Assembly (NCBI GenBank): GCA_001298545.1
Contig: LJCX01000037.1
Location: 164,363 to 228,362 of the forward strand
Direction of reading: 5' to 3'
Length of the DNA stretch: 64,000 bases
Origin: Actinobacteria bacterium OV320
GTDB taxonomy: Bacteria; Actinomycetota; Actinomycetes; Streptomycetales; Streptomycetaceae
Each line of letters begins with the position of its first letter. Position 1 is the stretch's first letter. A program made the translations under genes and the position numbers. Positions 22,783-30,988 of the stretch are shown one piece after another. Under the pieces are notes generated by a model. It worked only from the letters and a program-made list of their open reading frames with translations, ran no database searches and was not told the origin of the DNA.

Positions 22783-24450
22783 TCAGGCGTCGGGCGCCGC
22801 GTGGACGCGTTCCCCCGCCACGAAGGTCTGGAGGACCCGGGTGGCCGCGATCTCCTCCGGCGGGCCGCTGAACGGGTCCCGGTCGAGGACGACCAGGTCG
22901 GCGGCCTTGCCGACGGTGATGCTGCCGGTGAGGTCGTCGAGGTGGTTCACATGGGCGCTGCCCGCCGTGTACGCGGCGAGGGCGGCGCCGAGGTCGAGGC
23001 GCTGTCCGGGAAGGAACCTCGGGGTGCCCTCGGGGGCGTCCGGGGAGACGCGGTTGACGGCGACGTGGACGGCCAGGAGCGGGTCGGGGCTGCTCACCGG
23101 CCAGTCGCTGCCCGCGGCGAGCGTCGCGCCGGCACGCAGCAGGTCGCCGAAGGGGTACTGCCGGGCGCCGCGTTCCGGGCCCAGGAACGGCAGTGTGAGT
23201 TCGTCCATCTGCGGTTCGTGGGCGGCCCACAGCATCTGGAGGTTGGCGGCGGCGCCCAGCGCCCGGAACCGTCGTACGTCGTCGGGGTGGACGACCTGGA
23301 GGTGCGCCAGGTGATGGCGGGTGTCCCGGGTGCCGTTGGCGGTCCGGGCGGCCTCGACGGCGTCGAGCGCCTCCCGCACGAGCTGGTCGCCGAGGGCGTG
23401 GAAGTGGACCTGGAAGCCGAGGCCGTCGAGTTCGGTGACGTACTTCTTCAGCTCGCCGGGTTCGACGAAGCTGATGCCGCTGGTGTCCGAGGCGCAGCCG
23501 CAACCGGTGAGGTACGGATCGAGCATGGCCGCGGTGTGGTTCTCGGCGATGCCGTCCTGCATGATCTTCACCGCGCCTGCGCGGAACCGGCCTTCGCTCA
23601 ACTCCTGCCTGCGCGCCACGAGTTCGGGGATCTGCTCGGCCCCGCGCTCGCGGTCCCACCAGAGCGCGCCGACGACGCGGGCGGTGAGCAGCCCCCGGTC
23701 CAGGGCCGTGCGGTAGGAGGGGGCCGGGTCGGTCATGTTGGCGTAGGCGCCGACGATGGCGTCCTGCCAGGCGGTGACCCCGTGCGAGTGCAGTACGGCC
23801 TGGGCGCGCAGCAGGGCGGCCAGCTGTTCCTCGGGGGTGGGCTCGGGCACCAGCCGGCCCACCAGGTGGACGGCTCCCTCCTGGAGCATGCCGGTCGGGT
23901 TCCCGTCCGCGTCGCGTTCGATGCGGCCGTCGGCGGGGTCGGGGGTGCGGGCGTCGATACCGGCCCGCTCCAGCGCCCGGGTGTTGACCCAGGCGCCGTG
24001 GTGGTCGCGGTTGGGCAGGAAGACCGGCCGGTCGGGGACGACGGCGTCGAGGGCCGCGGCGGTGGGGGCGCCGCCGGGGAAGGCTTCCAGGGACCAGCCC
24101 CCGCCGGTGATCCATGCGGCGTCCGGGTGCCGGTCGGCGTACGTCCGGATCCGCCGCAGGTACTCGGCGGGGTCGACGGTGTCGGCGAGGTGACACAGGC
24201 CGAGTTCCAGGCCCGCGCCCTGCGGGTGCACATGGGCGTCCTGGAAGCCGGGCAGCAGGAGCTTGCCGGCGAGGTCGACGACCTCGGTACCGGGGCCGAT
24301 CAGCGCGTGCACCTCGTCGTGGCCGACGGCCGTGATCCGCCCGCCGCGCACGGCCACGGCGGTGGCGCGGCTGCGCGCCGGATCGACGGTGTGGACGGGC
24401 CCGCCGGTGAACACGAGTTCGGCGGGGCCCGTGACCTGGGACTGCGACAT
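22783..24450 (-). CDS. Amidohydrolase family protein (YtcJ-like)
   Basis: A 555-aa metal-dependent amidohydrolase. The family signature is GFQDAHVHPQGAG (HxH) near residue 70, a lysine-containing beta strand GAVKIMQDG is near residue 285, VHFHALGDQ gives further histidines, and AGSDWPVSSPDP carries the late aspartate. The C-terminal GSITVGKAADLVVLDRDPF is typical. YtcJ-like enzymes hydrolyse amides or imides of unknown nature. ATG at 24450 has GGAG about nine bases upstream; an in-frame ATG at 24465 has none. It lies 71 nt downstream of a permease gene on the same strand, presumably co-transcribed, so uptake and hydrolysis of one nitrogenous substrate is likely. Confidence 0.85.
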   Translation of the reverse strand: MSQSQVTGPAELVFTGGPVHTVDPARSRATAVAVRGGRITAVGHDEVHALIGPGTEVVDLAGKLLLPGFQDAHVHPQGAGLELGLCHLADTVDPAEYLRRIRTYADRHPDAAWITGGGWSLEAFPGGAPTAAALDAVVPDRPVFLPNRDHHGAWVNTRALERAGIDARTPDPADGRIERDADGNPTGMLQEGAVHLVGRLVPEPTPEEQLAALLRAQAVLHSHGVTAWQDAIVGAYANMTDPAPSYRTALDRGLLTARVVGALWWDRERGAEQIPELVARRQELSEGRFRAGAVKIMQDGIAENHTAAMLDPYLTGCGCASDTSGISFVEPGELKKYVTELDGLGFQVHFHALGDQLVREALDAVEAARTANGTRDTRHHLAHLQVVHPDDVRRFRALGAAANLQMLWAAHEPQMDELTLPFLGPERGARQYPFGDLLRAGATLAAGSDWPVSSPDPLLAVHVAVNRVSPDAPEGTPRFLPGQRLDLGAALAAYTAGSAHVNHLDDLTGSITVGKAADLVVLDRDPFSGPPEEIAATRVLQTFVAGERVHAAPDA

Positions 24451-24521
24451 GGGGGTGGACTCCATGGAAGGGGATGGGGGCGGAGGGGGAGCGGAGCGTG
24501 CGGCCGGGAGCGGGTCGGGAC

Positions 24522-26063
24522 TCAGACGGCCGTGCGGTCCATGGGCAGGACGAGGGTCTCGGCGTCGGTACCGCGTCCGGTGGTGAAGTACGGCGACCGG
24601 CGGACGTACTTGGCGACCGCGGCCATGCCGAGGCCGGCGAGGACGATGACGGCGGGCAGGGAGAACATGAACCAGCCGTTGTCGGGGCTGAGTTCGAAGT
24701 GGTCGCTCATGGTCAGGTACGAGTATCCGAGATAGCCGCCGAGGCCCAGCAGCACCAGACCGGACACGGCGGGCACCCCCACGGCGAGCACCGCCGTGCG
24801 CAGCCCCTCGCGTCCGGCGGAGCGGAAGCGGACGGCGCACGCGAGCGCGGTGAGTCCGTAGTAGAGGGCGACGAGCAGACCGATGGCGTTGACGGCGGCC
24901 AGCAGCATGTCGCTCAGCCGCGGCATGGCGACGGCCAGCACGGCGATCGCGGAGGCGATGGCCAGCACCACGACCGTGCCGGCGGCGGGCGTGCCGTACC
25001 GCGGGTGCACCCGGGTCCACACCGGGCCCATCGTGCGGTCCCGGCCCATCGCGAGCAGTCCGCGCGCCGTGGGGATCAGCGTCGACTGCACGGAGGCCGC
25101 CGCGGAGAACATCAGGGCGACCACGGGCAGGGTGGCCCAGGGCTCGGCGGCCAGCTTCTGCGCGAGGTACGGCAGGGCCTGCGGACCGTTCTCGATGAGT
25201 TCCGTCAGACTCATCTCCCGCTGGAAGGCGACCGAGGCGAAGAGGAACAGGCCGAGCATCGCGAACAGGGCGATCAGACCGCCGCGGGCCGCGTCGCCCG
25301 GCTTCCTGGTCTCCTCGGTGACGCTGAAGGCCGCGTCCCAGCCCCAGAAGAAGAACACCGCGAGGACCATGCCCTGGGCGAAGGCGGTGCCGTCGGCGAT
25401 CTCGAAGGGGTTGAACCAGGAGAGGGAGAAGGACTGCCCGCCGGTGATCAGGGCCCAGCCGCAGAACCCCAGCAGCACGGCGTACTCGAAGACCAGCAGG
25501 ACGAACTGGAAGCGGGTGGTGGCGCGCGTGCCCGTGACGGCGAGGGCCGTCAGGCCGAGCAGCAGCACCAGCCCGACGGCCGTACTGACGCCGGTGGACG
25601 CCGGATCGAGGGTGATGCCCGCCAGGGTGTGCAGTCCCGCCTTGTTGGCGAAGATCAGGACGACCGAGCCCATCACCGCGCTGGTGTAGGCGCAGAAGAT
25701 CACCGAGCCGACGACGGTGACCCAGCCGGTCAGGAATCCCGGCCAGGGGCCGAGGGACCTGCCGACCCAGGTGTAGCCGTTGCCGCAGTTGGGTTCGGAG
25801 CGGTTGAGACGGGCGTAGGCGGTGGCGATGCCGAGCACGGGCAGGAAGGCGAGGAGCAGCAGCGCCGGGGCCTGGAGGCCGACGATGGTGGCGATCGTGC
25901 CCATGCCGATGGCGATGCTGGTGGTGGCGGCGGTGCTGGAGGCCGCGATGGCGACCCCGTCGACGACGCCGAGGGAGCGGCGCAGTCCGGTGCCGGGTCC
26001 AGGGGACGGGGCGGGTGACGGGGGAGCGGGCGGGGTGGACGGCTGAGGGGACAGGGAGGGCAT
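24522..26063 (-). CDS. APC-superfamily amino acid/amine permease
   Basis: A 513-aa integral membrane protein with about twelve hydrophobic segments. After a Pro/Ser-rich cytosolic N terminus it reads RRSLGVVDGVAIAASSTAATTSIAIG, the first APC helix with its small-residue break. FFFWGWDAAFSVTEETRKPG is the conserved helix 6 to loop region. The ATG at 26063 has GAGGAG upstream. It is probably transcribed with the downstream amidohydrolase, from the promoter facing the TetR gene. The substrate is unknown. Confidence 0.85.
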   Translation of the reverse strand: MPSLSPQPSTPPAPPSPAPSPGPGTGLRRSLGVVDGVAIAASSTAATTSIAIGMGTIATIVGLQAPALLLLAFLPVLGIATAYARLNRSEPNCGNGYTWVGRSLGPWPGFLTGWVTVVGSVIFCAYTSAVMGSVVLIFANKAGLHTLAGITLDPASTGVSTAVGLVLLLGLTALAVTGTRATTRFQFVLLVFEYAVLLGFCGWALITGGQSFSLSWFNPFEIADGTAFAQGMVLAVFFFWGWDAAFSVTEETRKPGDAARGGLIALFAMLGLFLFASVAFQREMSLTELIENGPQALPYLAQKLAAEPWATLPVVALMFSAAASVQSTLIPTARGLLAMGRDRTMGPVWTRVHPRYGTPAAGTVVVLAIASAIAVLAVAMPRLSDMLLAAVNAIGLLVALYYGLTALACAVRFRSAGREGLRTAVLAVGVPAVSGLVLLGLGGYLGYSYLTMSDHFELSPDNGWFMFSLPAVIVLAGLGMAAVAKYVRRSPYFTTGRGTDAETLVLPMDRTAV

Positions 26064-26141
26064 CAAGGGCTCCTCGCGGGGAGGGAGGACGAGGGGAAGA
26101 GCCGCGCGGGACTGTGATGGAACACCTCGTGCGAGTCTTGC

Positions 26142-26156
26142 GTCAATCCTGTTGAC
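26142..26156. promoter_or_regulatory. Probable TetR operator between permease and TetR genes
   Basis: A perfect inverted repeat GTCAA-N5-TTGAC sits centrally in the 153-bp divergent region. The right arm continues as TTGACAT and may overlap a promoter -35 box for the TetR gene. The link to this TetR is inferred from position. Confidence 0.5.
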
Positions 26157-26216
26157 ATAAGGGTGCGGCCCCCCTTCACTGCTGCTACGCCGCCCCGACC
26201 GACAGGAGCACCCACC

Positions 26217-26918
26217 ATGACCACCCGTGTCCCGCAGGAGCGCAGCCGCCGTCGCCCCACGCGCTCGGGGGTGCTGCTGTCGGAGGAGCTGATCGTGGAG
26301 ACCGCGCTGCGGCTGATCGGCGAACACGGTTCCGAGGCGCTCAGTGTGCGGCGGCTCGGCACCGCCCTCGGCTGTGACCCCAGCGCCCTCTACCGCTACT
26401 TCCGCGGCACCGACGACCTGGTGCTCGCCATCGCCGACCGCATCATCGGCGACGCCATGGCGGGCTTCGCCCCCGGGGACGACTGGGTGGCCGCACTGCG
26501 CGAGATGGCCCTGCGGGTCCGCGCCGGATACCTCGCGCATCCCCGCGCGGCCGCTTTCGCCTCCTACCGGGTGACCCGGCGGCCCCACGAGATCCGGGCC
26601 GTGGAGACCGGGATCGGTCTCCTGCTCTCCGCGGGTTTCGGACCGGCCGACGCGGCGCGTCTGTATCTGACGTTCATCGACACCGTGCTCGGCCACGCGG
26701 CCATGGACGCCGCGTTCCAGGCGCTCCCGCGGCAGCAGCGCGAGAGTGACGAGCGGGCGTGGAGCGAGGTGTACCAAGCGCTGGACCCCGCGTCGTATCC
26801 CGCGCTGACCACGGTGCGCCGAGAGCTGTACGCCCTGGGGGAGAGCTCTTTCGAGGCGGCGATCGACCTGCTGCTGGAGGCGCTGAGGGCCCGTGCCCCG
26901 GGGAGTCGGCCGTGCTGA
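26217..26918 (+). CDS. TetR-family transcriptional regulator
   Basis: A 233-aa protein with an N-terminal TetR HTH (ETALRLIGEHGSEALSVRRLGTALGCDPSALYRYF) and a helical ligand domain. The ATG at 26217 has AGGAG eight bases upstream. It is divergent from the permease/amidohydrolase operon with a palindrome between them, so it probably controls that operon and itself. Its 3' end abuts the truncated gene at 26924. Confidence 0.9.
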   Translation: MTTRVPQERSRRRPTRSGVLLSEELIVETALRLIGEHGSEALSVRRLGTALGCDPSALYRYFRGTDDLVLAIADRIIGDAMAGFAPGDDWVAALREMALRVRAGYLAHPRAAAFASYRVTRRPHEIRAVETGIGLLLSAGFGPADAARLYLTFIDTVLGHAAMDAAFQALPRQQRESDERAWSEVYQALDPASYPALTTVRRELYALGESSFEAAIDLLLEALRARAPGSRPC

Positions 26919-26923
26919 CCTGG

Positions 26924-27160
26924 GTGGGACTCGACCTCGACCGGCCGAGCCCGGGGAAACCGGGCGATGATCTGCCGGCCGCGCGGGGAGGCGGCGGCCG
27001 CGGGCTCGGCGTGGATCTCCCGTACGGGCAGCAGTCGCCGCGCGGCGTCGGAGTCACGGAAGGACGGCCGGCCGGTGCTCGCAGGGGGAGCGGGGGTGAG
27101 GGCGTCGAGCCCGAACAGGGCGTCGGAGCCGTCGTCCGGGTCCGCGGACGGGGAGTGCAT
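26924..27160 (-). pseudogene. 5' remnant of a spore photoproduct lyase-family gene
   Basis: Reading down from ATG at 27160, the protein has segments I recognise from the N terminus of the Streptomyces spore-photoproduct-lyase-family radical SAM protein: ALFGLDALTPAPPA, RRLLPVREIHAEPAAA, SPRGRQIIARFPRA and VEVESH. In intact members VESH is followed by W and a conserved IPxLHGNEGN stretch, and later by the radical SAM cysteines. Here similarity stops at 26924, six bases past the TetR stop, and the frame runs into TetR antisense. About 79 codons remain, so it is very likely a broken gene whose 3' part was deleted or replaced. Recognition is from memory of the family. Confidence 0.65.
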
Positions 27161-27235
27161 GCACGTTCCGGTTCGGCTGGAGCGGGCTGAACGGATCACA
27201 CGGACGAATCCGCACCGACCAGCTTATGGCGCACG

Positions 27236-28234
27236 TCAGCGCGACGACGTCCCCCGTGCCCGGGCCGCGAGGCGGTCCGCGAGCGCGATCACGAGGTCGC
27301 GCAGCTCGTCGGGGCGCTCGATGGTGAACGGCCGGTCGAGGGAGGCGAGTACCGGGGGCAGCCAGTCGAGTCGCTCGGCCCGCAGCTCGACGAGCAGCCA
27401 GCGCTCGGTCGCCGGATCCGTGCCCGCCGCGGAGGCGGGATCCGCCACGCGCGCGACGCTCGCGGGAAGCCGGGCGCGGATCTGCTCGACCGTCCCGTGG
27501 ATCCGCAAGGTCACCTCGTGCCGGTAGGCCGCCGTGGCGAACCCGGACAGGACACGCTGCGCAGGGTCCGGTCCGGTGGGTGCCTCGAACGAGCCGGGCA
27601 GGGTCCTCGCGTCGGTGACGCGGTCGAGCCGGAGGGTCCGTTCCTCCCCGATCCCGGGGTCCGTGCCGGTGACGTACCACCGGCCCTCATGGGCCACCAC
27701 CCCGTACGGGTGCAGCGTGCGGTCGCTGCGCCGGCCGGCGCGGTCGGTGTACCTGACCGAGACCGGTCGGCGGTGATGTACCGCGTCGGCGAGGGTGAGC
27801 AGCACCCCGGCGTCGGGGGTGGCGAACTCGCCGGGAGGCTCCGTGAAGGCGAGGGATGCCAGGACGGTGTCGAGCCGGCGGGCGAGGCGCTCCGGCAGCA
27901 CGCGCCGGATCTTGGCCGCCGCCGTCTCGCTCGCGGTGGCCGTCGCCGTCGTCAGCCCCGCTCGGCGGCCGGCCACCAGGCCTAGCAGTACGGCGATCGC
28001 CTCGTCGTCGCCGAGCATGAGCGGGGGCAGGCGGTAGCCGGGGGCGAGGCGGTAGCCGCCGTAGCGGCCGCGCACCGACTCGACGGGGACGTCGAGGTCG
28101 ATCAGCTGGTCCACGTACCGCCGCACGGTGCGTCCGTCCACGCCCAGCCGGTCGGCGAGTTCGCGCATGGTCCGGGTGCCGCCCGACTGGAGCAGTTCCA
28201 GGAGGGTGAGGACGCGGCCGGTGGGTTGGGACAT
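27236..28234 (-). CDS. WYL-domain (YafY-type) transcriptional regulator
   Basis: A 332-aa protein with an N-terminal HTH_11 (RVLTLLELLQSGGTRTMREL; DGRTVRRYVDQL) followed by a WYL domain (PVSVRYTDRAGRRSDRTLHP; VVAHEGRWYVTG) and a C-terminal extension. WYL domains sense small ligands or nucleic acids. It is divergent from a small VOC gene, with a 9-bp-arm palindrome between them that is a probable operator. Confidence 0.9.
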   Translation of the reverse strand: MSQPTGRVLTLLELLQSGGTRTMRELADRLGVDGRTVRRYVDQLIDLDVPVESVRGRYGGYRLAPGYRLPPLMLGDDEAIAVLLGLVAGRRAGLTTATATASETAAAKIRRVLPERLARRLDTVLASLAFTEPPGEFATPDAGVLLTLADAVHHRRPVSVRYTDRAGRRSDRTLHPYGVVAHEGRWYVTGTDPGIGEERTLRLDRVTDARTLPGSFEAPTGPDPAQRVLSGFATAAYRHEVTLRIHGTVEQIRARLPASVARVADPASAAGTDPATERWLLVELRAERLDWLPPVLASLDRPFTIERPDELRDLVIALADRLAARARGTSSR

Positions 28235-28252
28235 GTTTCGAGCCTAGCGCGC

Positions 28253-28277
28253 ATAGTGGACCGATTCTGTCCACTAT
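28253..28277. promoter_or_regulatory. Perfect palindrome ATAGTGGAC-N7-GTCCACTAT
   Basis: Nine-base arms at 28253-28261 and 28269-28277 between the divergent WYL and VOC starts. This is probably the operator of the WYL regulator, covering the VOC promoter. Confidence 0.65.
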
Positions 28278-28325
28278 TCGTTCTAGCGTGCGAGGCGCAA
28301 CGGCTTCAGAACCAAGGAGAGCACC

Positions 28326-28748
28326 ATGGACTTCGTCTCGATCCGGATCATCACCGGTGACGTCGCACGCCTCGTCGCGTTCTACGAGCAGGCCACCGGG
28401 GTGCCGGCGACATGGTTCACCGAGGACTTCGCCGAACTCAGGACGCCCGGCGCCACCCTCGCCCTGGCCGGCACCCGTACGGTCCCGCTGTTCGCGCCGG
28501 GCTCGTCCCGCCCCGCCGACAACCACAGCGTGATCCTCGAGTTCCTCGTCGACGACGTGGACCGCGTGCACGGCAACCTGACCGGCTTCGTGACCGACTT
28601 CGTCAACGAGCCCACCACCATGCCCTGGGGCAACCGGTCACTGCTGTTCCGCGACCCGGACGGCAACCTCGTCAACTTCTTCACCCCGGTCACCCCGGCG
28701 GCGATCGCGAAGTTCGCGCCGGACGACCGGGTGGCACCGGCCTCGTGA
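28326..28748 (+). CDS. VOC-family protein (glyoxalase/bleomycin resistance fold)
   Basis: A 140-aa single-domain protein: MDFVSIRIITGDVARLVAFYEQ opens the first beta-alpha-beta unit and LLFRDPDGNLVNFFTPV closes the second. Usual first-strand metal ligands are not obvious (no His in the first strand). A GGAGAGCACC stretch precedes the ATG. It is probably controlled by the divergent WYL regulator. The substrate is unknown. Confidence 0.85.
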   Translation: MDFVSIRIITGDVARLVAFYEQATGVPATWFTEDFAELRTPGATLALAGTRTVPLFAPGSSRPADNHSVILEFLVDDVDRVHGNLTGFVTDFVNEPTTMPWGNRSLLFRDPDGNLVNFFTPVTPAAIAKFAPDDRVAPAS

Positions 28749-28823
28749 GGCGGCGCCTCGGCAGCGGAAGGCCGCCGAGCGGGACGCGGTTCCCCGGGCC
28801 CCGCAGGCGGCCGCCGCGGCCCG

Positions 28824-30650
28824 CTACTCGGCCGTGACGAACCGCAGTCGGCGGCGGACACGAGGCGGGGCGTTCCTGCGGGCCCGGATCTCCTGGACGA
28901 CGGCGACGATGACGATCACGGCCCAGCCCGCCGAGAACACGCCGGCCTGGTCGTCCGAACCGAGGGCCAGCCAGCCGACTCCCAGGCCGCCCAGGGTCAG
29001 GCCGGCCGCCGCCGCGAGGGGCGAGGGACGCCGCCGGCTCAACGCGCGGACGAGACAGAGCGTGGCGAGGGCGAGCGCCGGCACGGCGAGGATCTCGATG
29101 TTGTCGTGCGCGGTGTAGTCGTGGCTGACATCGGCCTGCGCGGGATCGTAACCGCCGCTGTAGTCGTCCTCGAAGAGCCGGTAGCCGGAGGAGTCGGCCG
29201 GCAGCTCGTAGTACGCGCCGTAGGACGAGTCGTAGTAGTAGAGCGTGCTGAAGTCGCTCTCGGTGACCGAGGTGTAGCCGTAGTCGTCGACCCCGCCGCC
29301 GACCGCGACGCTCGCCACGACCAGGGCCCCGGCCCCCCACCACAGCAGCGTCGAGGTGACGGGAAGCCAGCGGAACACGGCGAGCCCGAGCACGACGGCG
29401 GCCACCCACACGCCGACGAGCTCGTCGGACGCGTCCGCGTACGCGTCCTGGTAGCCGATGGTGACGACGCCGGAGACCACGATGCCCAGCAGGGCGACGA
29501 TCCTGCCGGTGGTGACGGTGAACCGCCGCCCGCCGGGCGAGGGCGACTGACTGCCGTCGCTCGTCGGCGCGGTGTACGGCGTCCGCGCACCGCCGTCCGC
29601 GGCGCGGGGCACGACCGGGTCGACCGGCCCACCGGGAGGCGGGACGGCGGGCCTGGGCGGCGTCAGCGCGGTACGGGTCTCCTGCTGCGCCAGCGCCGTG
29701 TGCCCGGGACCCGCCTTGGTGTCGGCCTTCGTGCGCGCGGGCGGCACGGCGGGCGCGGGCGGCGTGGCCGGGGCCTGGGCCTGGGCAGCGGTCCGCGGCT
29801 TCGGCGCGGCCGCCGGGGCGCTGAGCGCGGTGAGGGTCGCCGCCAACGTGTCCCGCAGCTCGGCCGCGCTGCCGAGCCGCTGCTCACGGTCCTTCGCCAG
29901 GGTTCGGAGCACGAGGTCGTCCACCACGGCCGGGATCTGCGGGCGCAGCCGGGAGGGCGCGACCGGCTCCTGGCTGATGTGCTGGTGCATCACCGCGAAG
30001 GGGGAGTCGCCGAGGAACGGGGGGCGCCCGGTGAGCAGTTCGTAGAGCAGACAGCCCGTGGAGTACTGGTCGGAGCGGCCGTCCACCGGCCGTCCCGTGA
30101 GCTGCTCGGGGGAGAGGTAGGCGGGGGTGCCCACCGTCATGCCCGTCGCGGTGAGGCGCGTGGTGGTCTCCGCGACGACCTTCGCGATCCCGAAGTCCAG
30201 GACCTTGATGCCGCCTTCGGACGTCAGCATGACGTTGGACGGTTTGATGTCGCGGTGGATCAGGCCCTGGGAGTGGCTGTGGGCGAGGGCGTCGGCGATG
30301 TCCCTGGCGACGGCCAGCGCCCTGACGACGGTGAACGCGCCGTCGGCCAGGGCGGCGGTCAGCGTGCGCCCCTCGATGAACTCCATGACCAGGAACGGAG
30401 TCGTCCCGTCATCGGTGGTGTCCTCGCCGACGTCGTGCAGCACGGCGACGTTCCGGTGGTTGAGCGAGGCCACGGTGCGCGCCTCGCGGCGGAACCGGAC
30501 GCGGAACTCCTCGTGCCGGGTGAGTTCCGGCGGCAGCACCTTCACCGCGACGGTGCGGCCGAGTTCCCCGTCGGTGGCGCGCCAGACCTCCCCCATTCCG
30601 CCGCGTCCGACGGCCTCGACCAGTTCGTATCTGTCCGCGAGCACCCGCAT
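28824..30650 (-). CDS. Membrane Ser/Thr protein kinase (PknB-like)
   Basis: A 608-aa protein. Residues 8-270 are a Hanks-type kinase domain with glycine loop GRGGMGEVW, catalytic lysine in VAVKVLP, HRDIKPSNVM and DFGIAK. A Pro/Ala-rich linker of about 100 residues follows, then hydrophobic segments (RIVALLGIVVSGVVTIGY; VWVAAVVLGLAVF; LLWWGAGALVVASVAVGG). Next comes a roughly 70-residue loop strongly enriched in Tyr, Asp and Ser (for example DFSTLYYYDSSYGAYYELPA), then two more membrane segments and a basic tail. It has no PASTA repeats. ATG at 30650 is chosen because it directly precedes the kinase domain. The signal sensed is unknown. Confidence 0.88.
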   Translation of the reverse strand: MRVLADRYELVEAVGRGGMGEVWRATDGELGRTVAVKVLPPELTRHEEFRVRFRREARTVASLNHRNVAVLHDVGEDTTDDGTTPFLVMEFIEGRTLTAALADGAFTVVRALAVARDIADALAHSHSQGLIHRDIKPSNVMLTSEGGIKVLDFGIAKVVAETTTRLTATGMTVGTPAYLSPEQLTGRPVDGRSDQYSTGCLLYELLTGRPPFLGDSPFAVMHQHISQEPVAPSRLRPQIPAVVDDLVLRTLAKDREQRLGSAAELRDTLAATLTALSAPAAAPKPRTAAQAQAPATPPAPAVPPARTKADTKAGPGHTALAQQETRTALTPPRPAVPPPGGPVDPVVPRAADGGARTPYTAPTSDGSQSPSPGGRRFTVTTGRIVALLGIVVSGVVTIGYQDAYADASDELVGVWVAAVVLGLAVFRWLPVTSTLLWWGAGALVVASVAVGGGVDDYGYTSVTESDFSTLYYYDSSYGAYYELPADSSGYRLFEDDYSGGYDPAQADVSHDYTAHDNIEILAVPALALATLCLVRALSRRRPSPLAAAAGLTLGGLGVGWLALGSDDQAGVFSAGWAVIVIVAVVQEIRARRNAPPRVRRRLRFVTAE

Positions 30651-30988
30651 GGCCTGCCCCCCCTGGTGGCACAGGGCGGCGCGACAACAGCACGGCCGCC
30701 CGAAGTTCCGGAACGGCGGCAGACGAAAGGGCGGCACAGCCGCAACTCCCCGGTGGCGGTGTGTCCTTCGCCCGACCGCCCGCTCACCCTACTGGCCAAA
30801 ATCCACCCAAGGGATATGAGGAACTTATCGGTACAGATGTGCGACTCCTGTGCGTTTCCCTTCGCGCCTCGCGGCCCGCACATGGCGTCGTTCCGCGCGG
30901 GCGTGGACATCCCGGCCGACGGGGAAGTGGCCGCCGCGCCGCACGGCGCGACCGGGGGCCGCCGGCCGGGTGCGCGCCGGGACCGCCC
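30651..30988. other. Gene-free stretch between kinase and MDR gene
   Basis: No convincing reading frame is seen. It must hold the kinase promoter. A CGCGCCG-CA-CGGCGCG hairpin at 30935-30950, 38 nt past the MDR stop, may terminate that gene. Nothing else was recognised. Confidence 0.5.

Noticed and set aside
24465..26777. Very long minus-strand frames joining amidohydrolase, permease and TetR antisense
   Set aside because: High-GC DNA keeps antisense frames open; domain boundaries and ribosome sites define the shorter genes.
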